From assembly GCA_048013815.1 (NCBI GenBank), contig CM106586.1:13702001-13766000 (forward strand): a stretch of DNA of 64,000 nt, read 5' to 3'. This DNA is from Setoptus koraiensis. Lineage: Eukaryota > Arthropoda. Below are positions 19,270-31,065 of this stretch, piece after piece (within the stretch, counting starts at the first letter, position 1; each line of letters opens with the position of its first letter). The position numbers and the translations under genes are program-made. The notes below the pieces were generated by a model. It made no database searches and was not told the origin of the DNA. It saw nothing but the letters and a program-made list of their open reading frames with translations.

Positions 19270-21636
19270 CTATAATTGTTCCAATATATTCTTGACTTCG
19301 CAATGCTTCTCTCTCAAGAATTGTAACTCGATGTTGTAGAGTTGTTCTGCTTCTTTTATGTTAGTGCATGAGATAAATTCTTTTAGTCTTGATCTAGTCT
19401 CATCAATGAATGCCAGTAACTTTGAAGCCTCGTCTCGAGATTTAAAATCATTTTTCAGCAAAAAGTACTTGAAGGTTATGAGATCCATTGATTCTTTTAC
19501 AACTTCGAACGATATAGGACCATGAATTCTAATTAAATAGTCGATATGTTCATTCAAACAATCTAGCGCTAGTTGGAATTCTTTGGTCAACTTAAAATAT
19601 TCATAAAGTCCTTTTCGGACCTCTACCATGACAGGATTTTTCCAGTAGACTAAATCGGAAATCTTTTGTTTGCATTCCATCAGCTTCTTCGACTTTTGGG
19701 TGTTGCTTGACATGTGCTGGTTGGAAGTTTCGATTGAGAGCCATTTTCTCAATTCTCCTATTTGTTCCAGTCTAAGTTTGACATCGAGCTTGGTGGATTT
19801 ACATTTCATGCAAGCAGAAGTATAATCTCTATTATATATAACAGGACCTTCGCATGAGGAACACTGCAAAGCCTTCGTTTCGTCCTCCTCGTTATTAGAG
19901 CAAGCATGACATGAGCAATCAAAATAATATTGACTTTTCAGTCTTGATTGGCGATCTTTTTTCGACATACTACGAACCGAAGGCCCGTAACAGTAACAGA
20001 CTTCGTCTCCAGGTTGTATGCTCCCACCAGCTCGCACTATCATCTTGTTGTTTTGGAACATGGTCAATACATTCGGCCTACAGCTGTGATTGAGTAAACT
20101 AATCGTTGCATATATTGCAATTCCGATTGGTTTTTCGACCACATCTGAGGTTTCAGTTGATAATTCATGAAATTGTTGATCAAGAACAGCTATAACGTTG
20201 GTCGACAATTGCATCAAGTGAGTCATCAGGACCTCACCAAGTATCAATTGCTTCTTTTCTTCCATCAGCAACGGCTTGCCTACGGTGGTTTGAGCAAGTG
20301 CTTCAACTAGAAGTGCTGCTGTCAAGGTATAAACAAACAAATCGTTTGCTTCATGATCGTTATAATGGTCTAATAAAGAACTAAGCGAACTATAGTCGCC
20401 TGGAAAACGTTCTTCCGGCCATAGACACAAATCATCTAGTTTATGGGATAGGGTTCTGTGATTAGAATCCGAGGTTGTCTCAATTTTCTCGATCTCTCTG
20501 ATGATTGTCTGTAATTTAGGCACAGATATAATGTGAAGGGCGATGAAAGCAATTCCTATATGAGCTTGCAATGGGAGCAACTCGATGCACTCCAAATAAT
20601 GAACGTGATCCCAGTTGGTATCGCGACATTCTTCATTGCAATATATGACTTGATTGCATTTTCTACATCCTATGCCAAGTCCATATAATTTTTTAAAACA
20701 ATTGTAACAATAATCTGAAATATAACAAGGAGCTAGATAGGTGGCAAATGGTTCTTCCACTATTAGTGGTTGCCCAAATTGAGTCTGTTTGGAAGCTATC
20801 AAATGGCGTCCACTCTCGGGTGTGTAGGCCATTTCTAGGAAGTCAGATGCCATAGGTAGGAGCTTGCTGTGATGAGCTATCTTATATGACTTGGCGTCAA
20901 TTGTGTCGAGATCTGCCTCATTGTTAGAGTCTACAATTGGCTCTTCCAGGAATTTGAACATTTTTTCGATCTCGCTTCTAGCGACACTGCCAACCTTGGA
21001 GTTTCTCATTGTAGCTGCAAGGCCCTTTTTGATGTCTTCAAAATCATTTGTCCACAGGGATAACAAATGCAAACATTTGACCTTCCTAATGAGAAGCTTG
21101 TACAAGTTAGATTTTGGGTAACCGTATTTAATAGACAACTCGATATCACTTAGGCAATGGGTATACCTGTTCATACTAAACAATGTTGCTGATCTGTTGT
21201 TCAGCGCAAGAGCCAGACAGTCTACGGCATCAGTATCGGCACCATAGTCGAGTTCATCATTAGGATAGGGTGCCAATATAACAGCCTTTGAGTATTCGTG
21301 CAGAGCTTCTTGGAAATTGTTGATCCTGAAGAAGTTGTTTCCTTTAACCCGGTGTCGTTTGGACTTTTGGGGCGACTTTGAATACTCTGTTGTCTGGTGC
21401 TTGGGTAGGTAAGTTTTGAGTAATTGTTCGATGGTGATGCGACAAATTTGATCATGCCAAATACGTCGAAACTGTTCCTTCTTTGAGTTCAATAGTCCAA
21501 ATTGATGTACATAGTCTGACTCATCAAAATCCGGATCAACCTCAAGGTGGGCATCAAGGACCAAATCGCGTATTGTGTCAGAGAAGTCGGCAAATATCTG
21601 CCAGCCATCTGTCACCTGTTGTTGGTCATGAGCCAT
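19270..21636 (-). CDS. SMYD4: SMYD4-like SET and MYND domain protein, complete
   Basis: 788 codons in one uninterrupted exon, close to the roughly 800 residues of vertebrate SMYD4. Order of parts: an N-terminal helical region; TPR-like helices at about 96-200 (GNNFFRINNFQEALHEYSKA, then ALNNRSATLFSMNRY); the start of SET at about 277-300; a MYND zinc finger with C310, C313, C324, C327, C333, C337, H346 and C350 in exact MYND spacing; the SET core with NHSC at 516-519, GDE at 543-545 and YCYGP at 548-552; post-SET cysteines C574, C576 and C579; and a C-terminal helical region. SMYD proteins are SET-type, SAM-dependent methyltransferase relatives. SMYD4 is linked to muscle and heart development and chromatin control in other animals; that role is family knowledge. 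The ATG at 21634-21636 is the first Met of the frame and gives the expected N-terminus. Confidence 0.95.
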   Translation of the reverse strand: MAHDQQQVTDGWQIFADFSDTIRDLVLDAHLEVDPDFDESDYVHQFGLLNSKKEQFRRIWHDQICRITIEQLLKTYLPKHQTTEYSKSPQKSKRHRVKGNNFFRINNFQEALHEYSKAVILAPYPNDELDYGADTDAVDCLALALNNRSATLFSMNRYTHCLSDIELSIKYGYPKSNLYKLLIRKVKCLHLLSLWTNDFEDIKKGLAATMRNSKVGSVARSEIEKMFKFLEEPIVDSNNEADLDTIDAKSYKIAHHSKLLPMASDFLEMAYTPESGRHLIASKQTQFGQPLIVEEPFATYLAPCYISDYCYNCFKKLYGLGIGCRKCNQVIYCNEECRDTNWDHVHYLECIELLPLQAHIGIAFIALHIISVPKLQTIIREIEKIETTSDSNHRTLSHKLDDLCLWPEERFPGDYSSLSSLLDHYNDHEANDLFVYTLTAALLVEALAQTTVGKPLLMEEKKQLILGEVLMTHLMQLSTNVIAVLDQQFHELSTETSDVVEKPIGIAIYATISLLNHSCRPNVLTMFQNNKMIVRAGGSIQPGDEVCYCYGPSVRSMSKKDRQSRLKSQYYFDCSCHACSNNEEDETKALQCSSCEGPVIYNRDYTSACMKCKSTKLDVKLRLEQIGELRKWLSIETSNQHMSSNTQKSKKLMECKQKISDLVYWKNPVMVEVRKGLYEYFKLTKEFQLALDCLNEHIDYLIRIHGPISFEVVKESMDLITFKYFLLKNDFKSRDEASKLLAFIDETRSRLKEFISCTNIKEAEQLYNIELQFLREKHCEVKNILEQL

Positions 21637-23400
21637 TAGTTAGTTTGGGTAGTCTGCTGAATATTCCTGAAAATATTCCAAGATACATAGGTTGTGTGAC
21701 ATCGGCTTTGGGAAGATTGTAAGGTTTAATCGGTTAATATATGGAAGGATGAGTGTTCAGTGCCATTGTTGTTGACTGATACAATCAAATCATCGGAATG
21801 TCCTAGGAACCGAGACAAATTTTTGTGATATCCCGATTTGACTCGACTAACCACGTGGTGTCTGGCATCGTGTCTGTTAGAGGAATCGCCCAAAACAAGC
21901 ACAGTCATTCATTAGTTTATTTTGCTTCGTTGGTTGCGGCGCCAATTTCAAATCAATTTTTCAAAAAAAAAAAAAAAAACGACGCCACGAAATCTTGCCA
22001 TTGAGGAACTGATTATCACCGAAATATAACAACGATGGCCATTCAGAACTGATCCGATGTGGGCGAAAAACTTTCGACGAGGCCTAGAATCTCAAGCCAG
22101 TTCGATGACGGGACCTTAGATTAGCGTTAGAATTGGCGGCTAGAAATGGTCGAGTCGATGATGTTTGTAATTCATTGCCACATATTTTGGTATCAACAAT
22201 AAACTTTTTCGTATCGAGCTTCACCTGACTAATAGATTGTAATAGATAACAAAACTTAATGTTGGCCTGACCTATGTCAAGTCATGTGTGCAGCTGCGTC
22301 AGGATTTCCTCTTCCGAACAATAAAAAAATCTTGACCGCTTTGCGGGCAAATCGGATATTTGCCAATGGCACATCCGTGCGCGTCAAAACTTTACACACT
22401 GTGATTAATTAGGTCACATATATATAATAATGTGCTTCCCTAACTTTATCGTAAAATTGAGTCAAAATCAGTAGTAGTAGTATATCACTTGATTGCCCAT
22501 CATTCATCTAGTTAGTGATGATGAGTAGAGAGAGGGGGACGTTTGGCCTCATAAACTAAATCAACAATTAAGATAAAAAATAGAAAAATATACGCTGGAA
22601 AGGTCATTAATCGCCCATGTCACTCAGTTGATATCATCGGTTTGTCAGATATGGTTAGACATGTGTAAATAGTGGCTGCAAAAGATGGCATACAAGCCAT
22701 ACTGGCAGCAAGTAACCTACTTGAAACATTACATAACATAACCTCCAACACTTCAAGCCGGAGTGATACCACACATATTCATTTGGGCAAACATTTGGCG
22801 ACATAACGTTTCTTTCTGTTTTTTCTGCGCTCAATCGTTTTCTAGTTTCGCCGTCATTGAGAGTCAAAACAGCTTTGTAATTATGGCTCAATTTATATAT
22901 ATTATTGGTGAGATTTATTAGTCTTGTCACATTTGTTAATGGCAACATGCACCACTTAACAGTGTAAACCTTCGAAAAGGAGCTGGATTGAGTGGAAAAG
23001 ATAACGTTGTCGTCGTCGTTGTCGTCGTAGCATGTGTATGTGTTAGCTAAGATAACGTTATTTGCAACATAAGCACAACAGTAATTGCGCAACTATCTAG
23101 ACCAGCGGCATTGAGAGTTGTTGGCTGTTGTTAATAGGGTTTTGCCTGCGAAACAAACAGCCCGAGTAGTGGAATACCTGTAGTGTCTAGAGATGTCACC
23201 ATGCCTGTATTGGTCGTCTCTCTGGCTCTTAAATAGTGGCTAAAATAGCAGCAGACATTACAGCACTTTGTTATAAAGCTGTCAGGCCATAAATTCCCAC
23301 GATAAATATATTAAAAAAATGCATTTATCCGCCAGCCTCCTATGTCAGCATACCACTAATACCTGTATAAAGTGCCCTCACTACTGTTACCGTCGCATTA
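21637..23400. other. Region 5' of SMYD4
   Basis: Mixed to AT-rich sequence that should contain the SMYD4 promoter. It holds a poly-A run (about 21963-21980) and one C/EBP-like decamer at 23084-23093. No gene is recognised apart from the doubtful small frame noted separately. Confidence 0.5.
21726..21908 (-). CDS. Possible 60-codon upstream frame of SMYD4
   Basis: An ATG-started frame that ends 90 bp upstream of the SMYD4 ATG on the same strand. The product is of mixed composition (starts MTVLVLGDSSNRHDARH), unlike the repeat-driven frames elsewhere in this window. I do not recognise it. It could be an upstream open reading frame in the SMYD4 leader, a tiny gene, or chance. There is no sequence evidence of translation. 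Confidence 0.2.
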   Translation of the reverse strand: MTVLVLGDSSNRHDARHHVVSRVKSGYHKNLSRFLGHSDDLIVSVNNNGTEHSSFHILTD

Positions 23401-24088
23401 AAGAACCTTGTGTCTATCTATTCTATATTGCTTCCATCTTTAGATTGGTAGCAGTGGATTTTTATTGTTTATTTGGACACTAATCATGGTGTTCAATAGA
23501 GCAAATGAATCAATTATATCATCTTCATCATTGCCACTCTGGAGAGCGTCTCTCTCTTTTTCTCCGTCTCTGTCTCTTTCTCTCTGTCTATCTCTCGCCG
23601 TCTGTCTCTCGCTCTCTTGTCGGCTGGCTTGCTGCTCGATGGTGGCACTGTTTTTTTTTCTCGGAACAAACAACGCCATTAGTTTGTCTTTTATTATTTT
23701 CTATTAGAACACAACAACAGGCTTGTCGATGCTGCTGCTATGAGTCTAGCCGAAGCATTGATGGTTGTTAGTTGTCGTAATGGAAGTGGCTGGCAATAGA
23801 ATATTGACAATGGTGGTAGTGCAACAACACCAATAGCAACAAATAAACGCAAGCAAACACTGGCTTAAATAATAAAATTTACAGAGTATTCATACATATT
23901 TTATATATACACTTTTGAGCACAGGATGATACATGGAGAATGTATATAAAAGAAGTTTATGACTATAGTCGTCGACTCAGGGTGCCAGATCTGTCTAGAC
24001 GTTCATGTATGGCTACTGCTTGCAGCTAGGCGACAAACAAACATTGATGTTGCTGCTCTTGTTGCCGTTAGAAATAGTTGGAAATAGT

Positions 24089-24115
24089 TAGTGTCTAACT
24101 GTTAGTTAGACACTA
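24089..24115. repeat. Inverted repeat, 11-bp arms
   Basis: TAGTGTCTAAC at 24089-24099 and its exact complement at 24105-24115, with a 5-nt loop TGTTA. Confidence 0.8.
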
Positions 24116-25340
24116 CGACTCTAACTAACTGCGACTAACCCACATGCTGTTAGCCGATATAGTTACTAGGCTCACGATCAAGTTGTTAGCGGCGACAACA
24201 AAAACGCCAGCATGCAAACAACAAACAACAGAAAAACAAACAGAAATTATAAAGATATAAATATACAGATATACAAATATATAAATATACAAATATACAA
24301 ATATAGAGATAAGAGATAGTAGCTGGCCACTGGTTAGCCGATGCCAATTGGCTCCAATTGGCACTATAGCTAATTGAGGCGCTCGGCACAGACAAGACAA
24401 AACAACAGTTGTTTTGTGTTATTTTAATATCAGCAGTTTAATTGTGAGTATCGAGAGTGCCAAGTAAGGCGAAACGTATTCAAATGTGGCTCGTATTGAT
24501 TGGTGTCTGCATAACAACATTATGTAATGGCTGGTGCAGCGGCGTCATGAGCATGAGTGCAGCAACAATTAATAACTCGTCTCATTTCGGCGACGCCAGT
24601 CAATGATGGATTACATTATAACGTTTTAACGTTTATAAATTTATACGCTGATTATATTATGTATATCGCTGTTTGTAAAGAGTAGTGATAAGTGCTAACT
24701 TGTTGTAATAATCACCACTGATAAGCCGGCTTGGCCAGCTAATTAAGTGACTAGATTGCATGGACATTCTCTTAATTCTGTTAGCTTAATTTCGTTTCTT
24801 CTCTCTGTTGGCTCAATTTCGTTTTTTCGTTCTGTTGGCTCAATTCTGTTTCTTAATTCTGTTGGCTCTGTTGTCTCCCTTTGGACATTTCGCTATTTAT
24901 AGTAGCCACTGTAACTGTTGGCTGCAGTTGTTAATATGCCATTGGCTCCGCCACTCAACCAACTTCTCAGCTTGCTGACCGGCTGACCGCTCAACTGGAA
25001 GCTCGCCACTAAGCTGGCGAGTGGCGCCCGATCATAATACCCTGGCCATGGGATCGGTAACGAGTCCGGCCGACTACAGCCAATAGCCGCTACCGAGACG
25101 CTGCCTGGCCATCGAGAATAATATTATGTAATGGCCATACATTATGTATCAGTGCACAGTTATGTATCGGGCGTATATTTTCAGCATGAGCGACAGACAG
25201 CGAGCGATAAATGGCTAGCCAATGCACACACAACAAACATTTAACATTCAACATAATATGTCGCTATGTCGTTATTATGTAATGACGCCGGCATGCTCCC
25301 GTTGGCGCTGCTGGCCCACATGCTGGCCGGCCGGCGATGT

Positions 25341-25419
25341 AATGTTAAGGCGACGTAATGTTAGGGCGACGTAATGTTAGGGCGACGTAATGTTAGGGCG
25401 ACGTAATGTTAGGGCGACA
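25341..25419. repeat. 16-bp minisatellite (about 5 copies)
   Basis: The unit AATGTTAGGGCGACGT is repeated head to tail. Each unit carries a GACGTAAT half of a PAR-like site and, by chance, a TTAGGG word. It is not a telomere array because the period is 16. Confidence 0.9.
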
Positions 25420-25774
25420 ACGACGCCGACCAATGAATATACGGTATATAATGAATATATGGCTCGCAAGTGAGTTTATGGCCGTAGACGGATCAGTGGA
25501 CAGCCTCATGTTTGTTTATGCGAGCTCGCAAGGTTGTCAGCTAGCGAGTTGCTTCTTTCAAATGGCTTGTGTGTCACGTTGGACCGGTTACACTGGCTCA
25601 CGTTGTTGCGCACGGTCGTTGATTATAAACGAACAAACCAAGCAGAAGCGTCATGGTGGCGGCTTCGGCAGGAAGCTGTCGCTTGGCAAGTCGATCATTA
25701 TGTTTCGCTAATTAACTCGCCACTAGCCCGGGGCGCCAGTGTCCGTCGCTTCGGATCGCCCCGTCGAATGGCTC

Positions 25775-25796
25775 GCCGGCCGGCCGGCCGGCCGGC
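25775..25796. repeat. GGCC run
   Basis: Five and a half GGCC units in a row. Similar runs lie at 43009-43024, 55352-55368, 58178-58193 and 58791-58804, all in the gene-free tract. Confidence 0.9.
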
Positions 25797-25905
25797 TCGC
25801 CCGCTGACTGGCTGGCGGCCCCACGATGCACCGACGACGAGCGAGCATGATACATATAAATATACGTGCTGTCGATGTTGTGCGCCGAGAGCAGCTTGCT
25901 GCAGC

Positions 25906-25970
25906 AAATTGTGTTGAATATATAAATTGTGTTGAATATATAAATTGTGTTAAATATATAAATTGTGTTA
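25906..25970. repeat. 18-bp AT-rich minisatellite
   Basis: AAATTGTGTTGAATATAT occurs three times plus a partial fourth copy, with one G/A variant. Confidence 0.9.
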
Positions 25971-26405
25971 TGTTTATATTGATAAATGGTATTATGATCG
26001 ATCGGGCCGAGCGCCGGCCGTGGCTGTAGCCGTAACTTGCAACTCGTTTTTGTGTGTCCCCTCATCAGTTAGTCGAGGCGAGCGGCGACTTAATGAGCGT
26101 CATGACAACAGGTTAACAACAGGCAAAATTAGCAGCGAGCCAATTTCTGTCTCACTGGCCTGACTCTTGTTGCCTTAGATGGCACCTAATCTCAGCTGGC
26201 GGGCACCCCATCTATCTGGTTGCAGCTCGCCGGGCGCCCTCTAGTGCGCAATCCGGCATGACACGCATGATAACAACGAACACGATGATATTAATGATGA
26301 TAATTTAAGCTACCATTGAACCACTTTTTTGAGCCAGCTTGCCCACGCCATCAAATGGCTCAAATGGTATCGTGTCCGGCCAGTCGAGCGACAATTGATC
26401 TGGCC

Positions 26406-26488
26406 ATTGTGAGACCGATTGTGAGACCGATTGTGAGACAGATTGTGAGACCGATTGTGAGACCGATTGTGAGACCGATTGTGAGAGA
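26406..26488. repeat. 12-bp minisatellite (7 copies)
   Basis: Seven tandem copies of ATTGTGAGACCG, with one C/A variant in the third and no spacers between units. Confidence 0.95.
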
Positions 26489-28360
26489 TAAAGGGTTGCG
26501 AGCAACAGGTGGTCCAGTGATATGATACGCACAGTGTCCAGTGTGCCAGTTGAATCGCAACATCAAATCGCCGGCATTATCTCGGTGCTGCCATTAGTGT
26601 TGTGTGCGAGCACAGCTTGACACGGCACCTTGAGCCTATGACATCTCGCTGGCTGCATTGGTGGACAACAAGACAAGAACACGAAAACTCGCCAAGAAGA
26701 AGTTTTGCCCTTCCGAGCGCCGCGAACGCTTCGAATGCTTCGGACGGCGCGAACGGCGCGCTCAGGTAGCCCACAGTGTGAGGGCATCGGCGAGTGGCGA
26801 GCGCTGCAACACGCCAGCGCTGCTGAGGCCAATCATCGCCCCTGGCGCCTATCACGAAAAGTTGCGCACTTGGCATGTTTCGGCTGGCGCTGCTGCTGCC
26901 GCTGCAGCCAATATTGGCCAACAAACAAAATGGCGCTTGGTATTGCGCAACAATTCGCGCCAGTTCAATCGGCGCCGGCGCCGAGCAGCGAGTCTGTGTA
27001 GCCGAGCGAGGGCAGCGACGGCGAGAGAGAGAGAGCGAGAGAGAGCGAGAGAGAGAGAGAGAGCGAGGCAAGGTAAATCGTGGAATAGATTAAGTCGGAA
27101 CGGCTGCTGCTGTTTTCGCAGGCTGCCGGTGAGCGGCAACATACACAATGTTCATTGTATCCACGTCCGACAATATCGGCCAGGTAATGATATAATGATC
27201 GATGCTAGCGAGCATTTTCATCATTTAATAGCATGATATGATTACATCACACACACACACACACACAAACAAATCAAACGAGATTCATCATCAGGTGGCA
27301 TCTGTTGCTGAAATGACGTTCATCACACATTGACCGTCCCCTGCTGCCCATTGCCCATGGACGGTGTTACAAGCGCCAGCCAAAAAAATAAATATAAATA
27401 AACAATCTTGGCCTGTCAGTGGCACTCACTCAGCTGACTGATTTGTAAATGTAAATGTTGCATCAGTCAGCTGATTGTCAGTGATTGGATGGGGCACACA
27501 AATAGCGCCATTCGAACGCCGAACGCCAAACGCAACACGCCGGCCAGCATCGCCGGCCAAATGAATGGACGATTAAATGACTTTTTGTGTCCAGCGTGTG
27601 TGTGTGTGTGTATTGCACAATCAACAATAAATTATTAGCCTGTTTAACTTTAAATGGCTTGTTGTTGCATCTTTTCAGCGGCATCCTGTTTGTGCGTTGC
27701 GTAACCGAGCGCTTGTGTGCACTTGTTGCTCACGTTGTTGTTGTCGTTGTTGTTGCTGGCGTTGTTGTTGTTGCTGCCGTTGTTGTCGGCCGGCCAATCG
27801 GTCCATGTTTCGCAACTTGGCCGACAGGGCGAGCGAGCGAAAAACTTTTGCAGTGGACAGTGGGCACTCTGTCGCTCGATTGTTGCCCAACTTGCCCACC
27901 AAACGAGCTCACACTCAACACCAAAAACAACAACACACACACACACACACGTAATGGTCGTCCGGCGAGGTCATCGTCATGCCGATCGTGCCCGCACAAA
28001 CCTACATACACTTACACATATGTACAGATGTAGACAAAAATACAAAAATACGCACATGTCTAGCCGATGGTGCGTACTTGCAACAGCAGCGCCACCGACA
28101 CCAACAAGTGTGTAATATAATCAACAATAATTATTATAATTATTATACCCATGCGCCTAGCAGAGATGGTCGCCACTTTAACGCCCAACAGCCCTATCTA
28201 ATTGGCCGGTGCGGCCGCGATCATGTAGCGCAGCCATTATGTAACACAGTCTATAGTTTATATCTCTATAGTTGTGTGCTATAACTTGTATGTTATAGTA
28301 CAGTCTCTCGTCACCAGAGTCGAGTCACTAGAGTCTGGCCGCTAGTCTAGCCAGCAGTCT

Positions 28361-28413
28361 AGTCGCCGGTCGAGTCGCCGGTCGAGTCGCCGGTCGAGTC
28401 GCCGGTCGAGTCA
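28361..28413. repeat. 12-bp minisatellite (GTCGAGTCGCCG)
   Basis: Between four and five near-perfect units. The flanking sequence contains related degenerate GTCTAG/GAGTC words, suggesting growth from a local seed. Confidence 0.9.
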
Positions 28414-28754
28414 CCCGTCTAGCGCCAGTTACATAATGTTGCCGTTCGGTTAATTGTTTAGTTGCGCTGCTGCCGGCTGCCGGCTGCAGCGAGCGGCCAC
28501 CGGAATAACCCTTTGCCGGATAATAGATTAGATAATTATTGGAATTGTTAATCATTATTCACTGCTCCACTACTTGACTTGCGACGCAATTAGCCGGCCT
28601 GTACAATATTTGAGTTTGTTTTTTATTTTTCATTTTTCGTTTCTTGTTTTGTTCGCTTTTTTCTGCGCTCGCTGTCTCGCTTTTGTCTGTTGCGCTTTTT
28701 TCTTCGCCGGCTTTTTTCTCGATCGCTCCTTTCCAGTTCGCCTGTCCGTTCATT

Positions 28755-28819
28755 GATTTCGTCCGTCGATTTCGCCCGTCGATTTCGTCCCTCGATTTCG
28801 TCCGTCGATCTCGTCCGGC
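28755..28819. repeat. 13-bp minisatellite (GATTTCGTCCGTC)
   Basis: Five tandem units with single-base variation. Because 13 is not a multiple of three the frame shifts at each unit, which argues against a coding role. Confidence 0.9.
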
Positions 28820-29138
28820 GTCTTGCGATCTCGGATGAACGGGTTGCCCATTGCCGGCGACCGGGCACGATGGGCGGCATCGACGAGCCGTCGCCGACGA
28901 GCAAATGCGGACGCACGGTTTGTTTGTGATGGCACAAACCAATTGCATCGTGCCGGTCACTTATCACCGATGATAAGTTGTCGTCAATTATTTAATTACG
29001 GCCCAATCCATTAATAGGCGCCATGGCAACAGCAGCAGCAGCAGCAGCATGTTAAGCACTGTTCAACAGTGACTGTTAAGCAAGTGCGTCCCATTTCCGG
29101 GGGATCTGTTCGCACACGGCGCCAGTTTTAGTGTCGCA

Positions 29139-29207
29139 CAGGTGAGTTGGCACAGGTGAGTTCGCGCAAGTGAGTTCGCGCAGGTGAGTTGGCACAGGTG
29201 AGTTCGA
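29139..29207. repeat. Tandem array of splice-donor-like units
   Basis: Five units of about 15 bp, four carrying CAGGTGAGT and one CAAGTGAGT. CAGGTGAGT is a perfect animal 5' splice-site consensus on the plus strand. No exon is recognised next to it. Confidence 0.85.
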
Positions 29208-29732
29208 CGACCCGCTTGGTGAGTGGTTAGTGGTTGTCGCAGACGCAACAGGCACGGACAAGCTGCGGCGTCACAAGTTTTGCACCATGACGCGACTAGT
29301 TGTCAATAATTAACTTACATCTGTCTGTGTAGTTGTTTGTGTAGCTGTCTGTTTAAGCGGTTGCACCGCCATTAGGACCAGCCAGTGGCACTGCTGACTG
29401 GCTGGTTGGCTGGTTGGCTGATCGACTGGTCGGCTAGTCGGCTGACTGGCTCATTGGCGATACCGGCCATTGTTTGTTTGTTTGTTTGTCGGTGGCTTAT
29501 GGCTCATTTAAGACGCCTAAGATCGGACTTTTTGTCTCGAGCCTTTTCTCTCGAACGCTCCATACACACAACATAATAGTGATTATATTGCATAATTGGC
29601 TCGCATGCAGCAACAATTTATTATCGCTCGTTTGGCTGCTCTGGCTGCTTCGGCCTGCCCATACAATCGATGATACAATAATGGCCGCCAGTTGTCAACG
29701 AAGCAGCTCACATGTGTCGCTGGCAACAAGGG

Positions 29733-29851
29733 GTTGACGTTGGTGAGCAGTTGACGTTTGTGAGCAGTTGACGTTTGTGAGCAGCTGACGCTTGTGACCA
29801 GTTGACGTTTGTGAGCAGTTGACGTTTGTGAGCAGTTGACGTTTGTGACCA
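29733..29851. repeat. 17-bp minisatellite (7 copies)
   Basis: Unit GTTGACGTTTGTGAGCA with a few variants. Most units carry TGACGT, a CRE half-site-like word. Confidence 0.95.
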
Positions 29852-30003
29852 GCTGACTGCTTGCTGGCGCTCACAAGCGCACCACTCGTCATCGGGCCAA
29901 TTAGCGATATTAGCTCGCCTAGATAAATCATCACTGTTGTATGCAAATCAATTACAAGTGTCTGACTGGCTAGTTATGCAACTCGCCAGTCGCCAGTTTC
30001 AAG

Positions 30004-30069
30004 CAGCTCACAACAAGCTCACAACAAGCTCACAACCAGCTCACAACTAGCTCACAAGTAGCTCAAACA
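30004..30069. repeat. 11-bp minisatellite (AGCTCACAACA)
   Basis: Five to six tandem units, drifting gradually from left to right. Confidence 0.9.
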
Positions 30070-31065
30070 CAATTACGGTGCTGCAAGTGTTAAATGGCCA
30101 GACAGCTGCAGCTAATGTTTGTTGTTGCGCAACCGTAGTCACGGTGCTGTCACTCGCATCACAAGCGAGCTGCTATCCCCCATGACTCATGAGTCTATCA
30201 TGTGTGCCAGTGTGCGATCAGACAGAGTTACCTGTTGCATAACACTGATATACGTGTGAAAAACATGAGCCAACGACATTAGCGATAAATGGCGCAGTTA
30301 GAGCACAATTAGATTTATTCATTTAACAAGAACAAACAATCGCTTGGTTTCAGTTTGCGATACGCGACCCCTCGCATGCACTCTGCTGGTTGGTTGGTAC
30401 GACACACACACACACTGTCGCGACACTGTCGGAATACGACCGACACTGTCGGAATACGACAGCGTCAGTGCATGTTAAATCGCGTCTAGTTATCGCTGTC
30501 TGGGGCTCGTCTGGATCCTTCGCTTCTCTTCTCATTTAATCCTTGATTGATGTCAGCTGCTTGTGTTAAAAATAAGAACAATGCGCAAAAGAGAGCATTT
30601 TTATGGCTCTATCCAATGGATAGTATCCATGCATTTAGCAGACAGTGAGCACGCACAGACATTACGCAAACATTACATCATCAACAATGAGCTTCGAATT
30701 GCTCACTTGCTGCCAGCGACAGCGACAACCACAACCACACCGAACAGCATAGGCGCTCAAAAAGTTGGACGAGACTCGAGTTGACGATACTTTGCAGAGG
30801 CTTCCAAGTGGCGAGGATGCGAGGCATAGGATAAAAGGCTCATAATGTCTGGCGTGGAGCCTCCGTCTGCACAAGTCCATTGCATCATTAATGGCATTGA
30901 TGGCAAGCTGGTGGATAAGTTGCCGCTTCCAAACGAGTTACAAGCCCGTGCGATACATACGTACTTATATAGGCAGTGAGCCATCCAACAGGATATCAGT
31001 GCAAACGAGTCACTGGACTAGACAATTTATATCCGAAACACTTCAGCATCGGCTCACAACGAGGC

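Larger units (their letters stand above)
14332..20181. repeat. Copy 2 of the duplicated locus (matches 1-5850)
   Basis: The part of copy 2 that can be aligned to copy 1 before the gap. Here the sequence continues without a break into the 5' half of SMYD4 and beyond, so this is the more complete version of the locus. Confidence 0.9.
23400..26000. other. Non-coding, repeat-rich block
   Basis: No supported gene. It contains a pyrimidine-rich stretch (about 23538-23625), an inverted repeat at 24089-24115 (11-bp arms), three PAR-type decamers and two minisatellites listed separately. It also has a GCCGGC/GGCC run at 25775-25796. Confidence 0.6.
26000..29000. other. Non-coding block with several minisatellites
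   Basis: No supported gene. The open frames here are driven by GA, GT, GTT and TCG repeats and run in several frames at once. Decamers lie at 26942, 28236 and 28428. A (GA)-rich tract is at about 27021-27066 and a GTTGTT-rich tract at 27722-27785. Confidence 0.6.

Noticed and set aside
25341-25419. Telomere-like TTAGGG repeats
   Set aside because: TTAGGG appears once per 16-bp unit, and the array is short and internal. It is a minisatellite that contains the word by chance.
26406-26488. CRISPR-like array of short repeats
   Set aside because: The units are 12 bp, head to tail, with no spacers, in an animal genome. It is a minisatellite.
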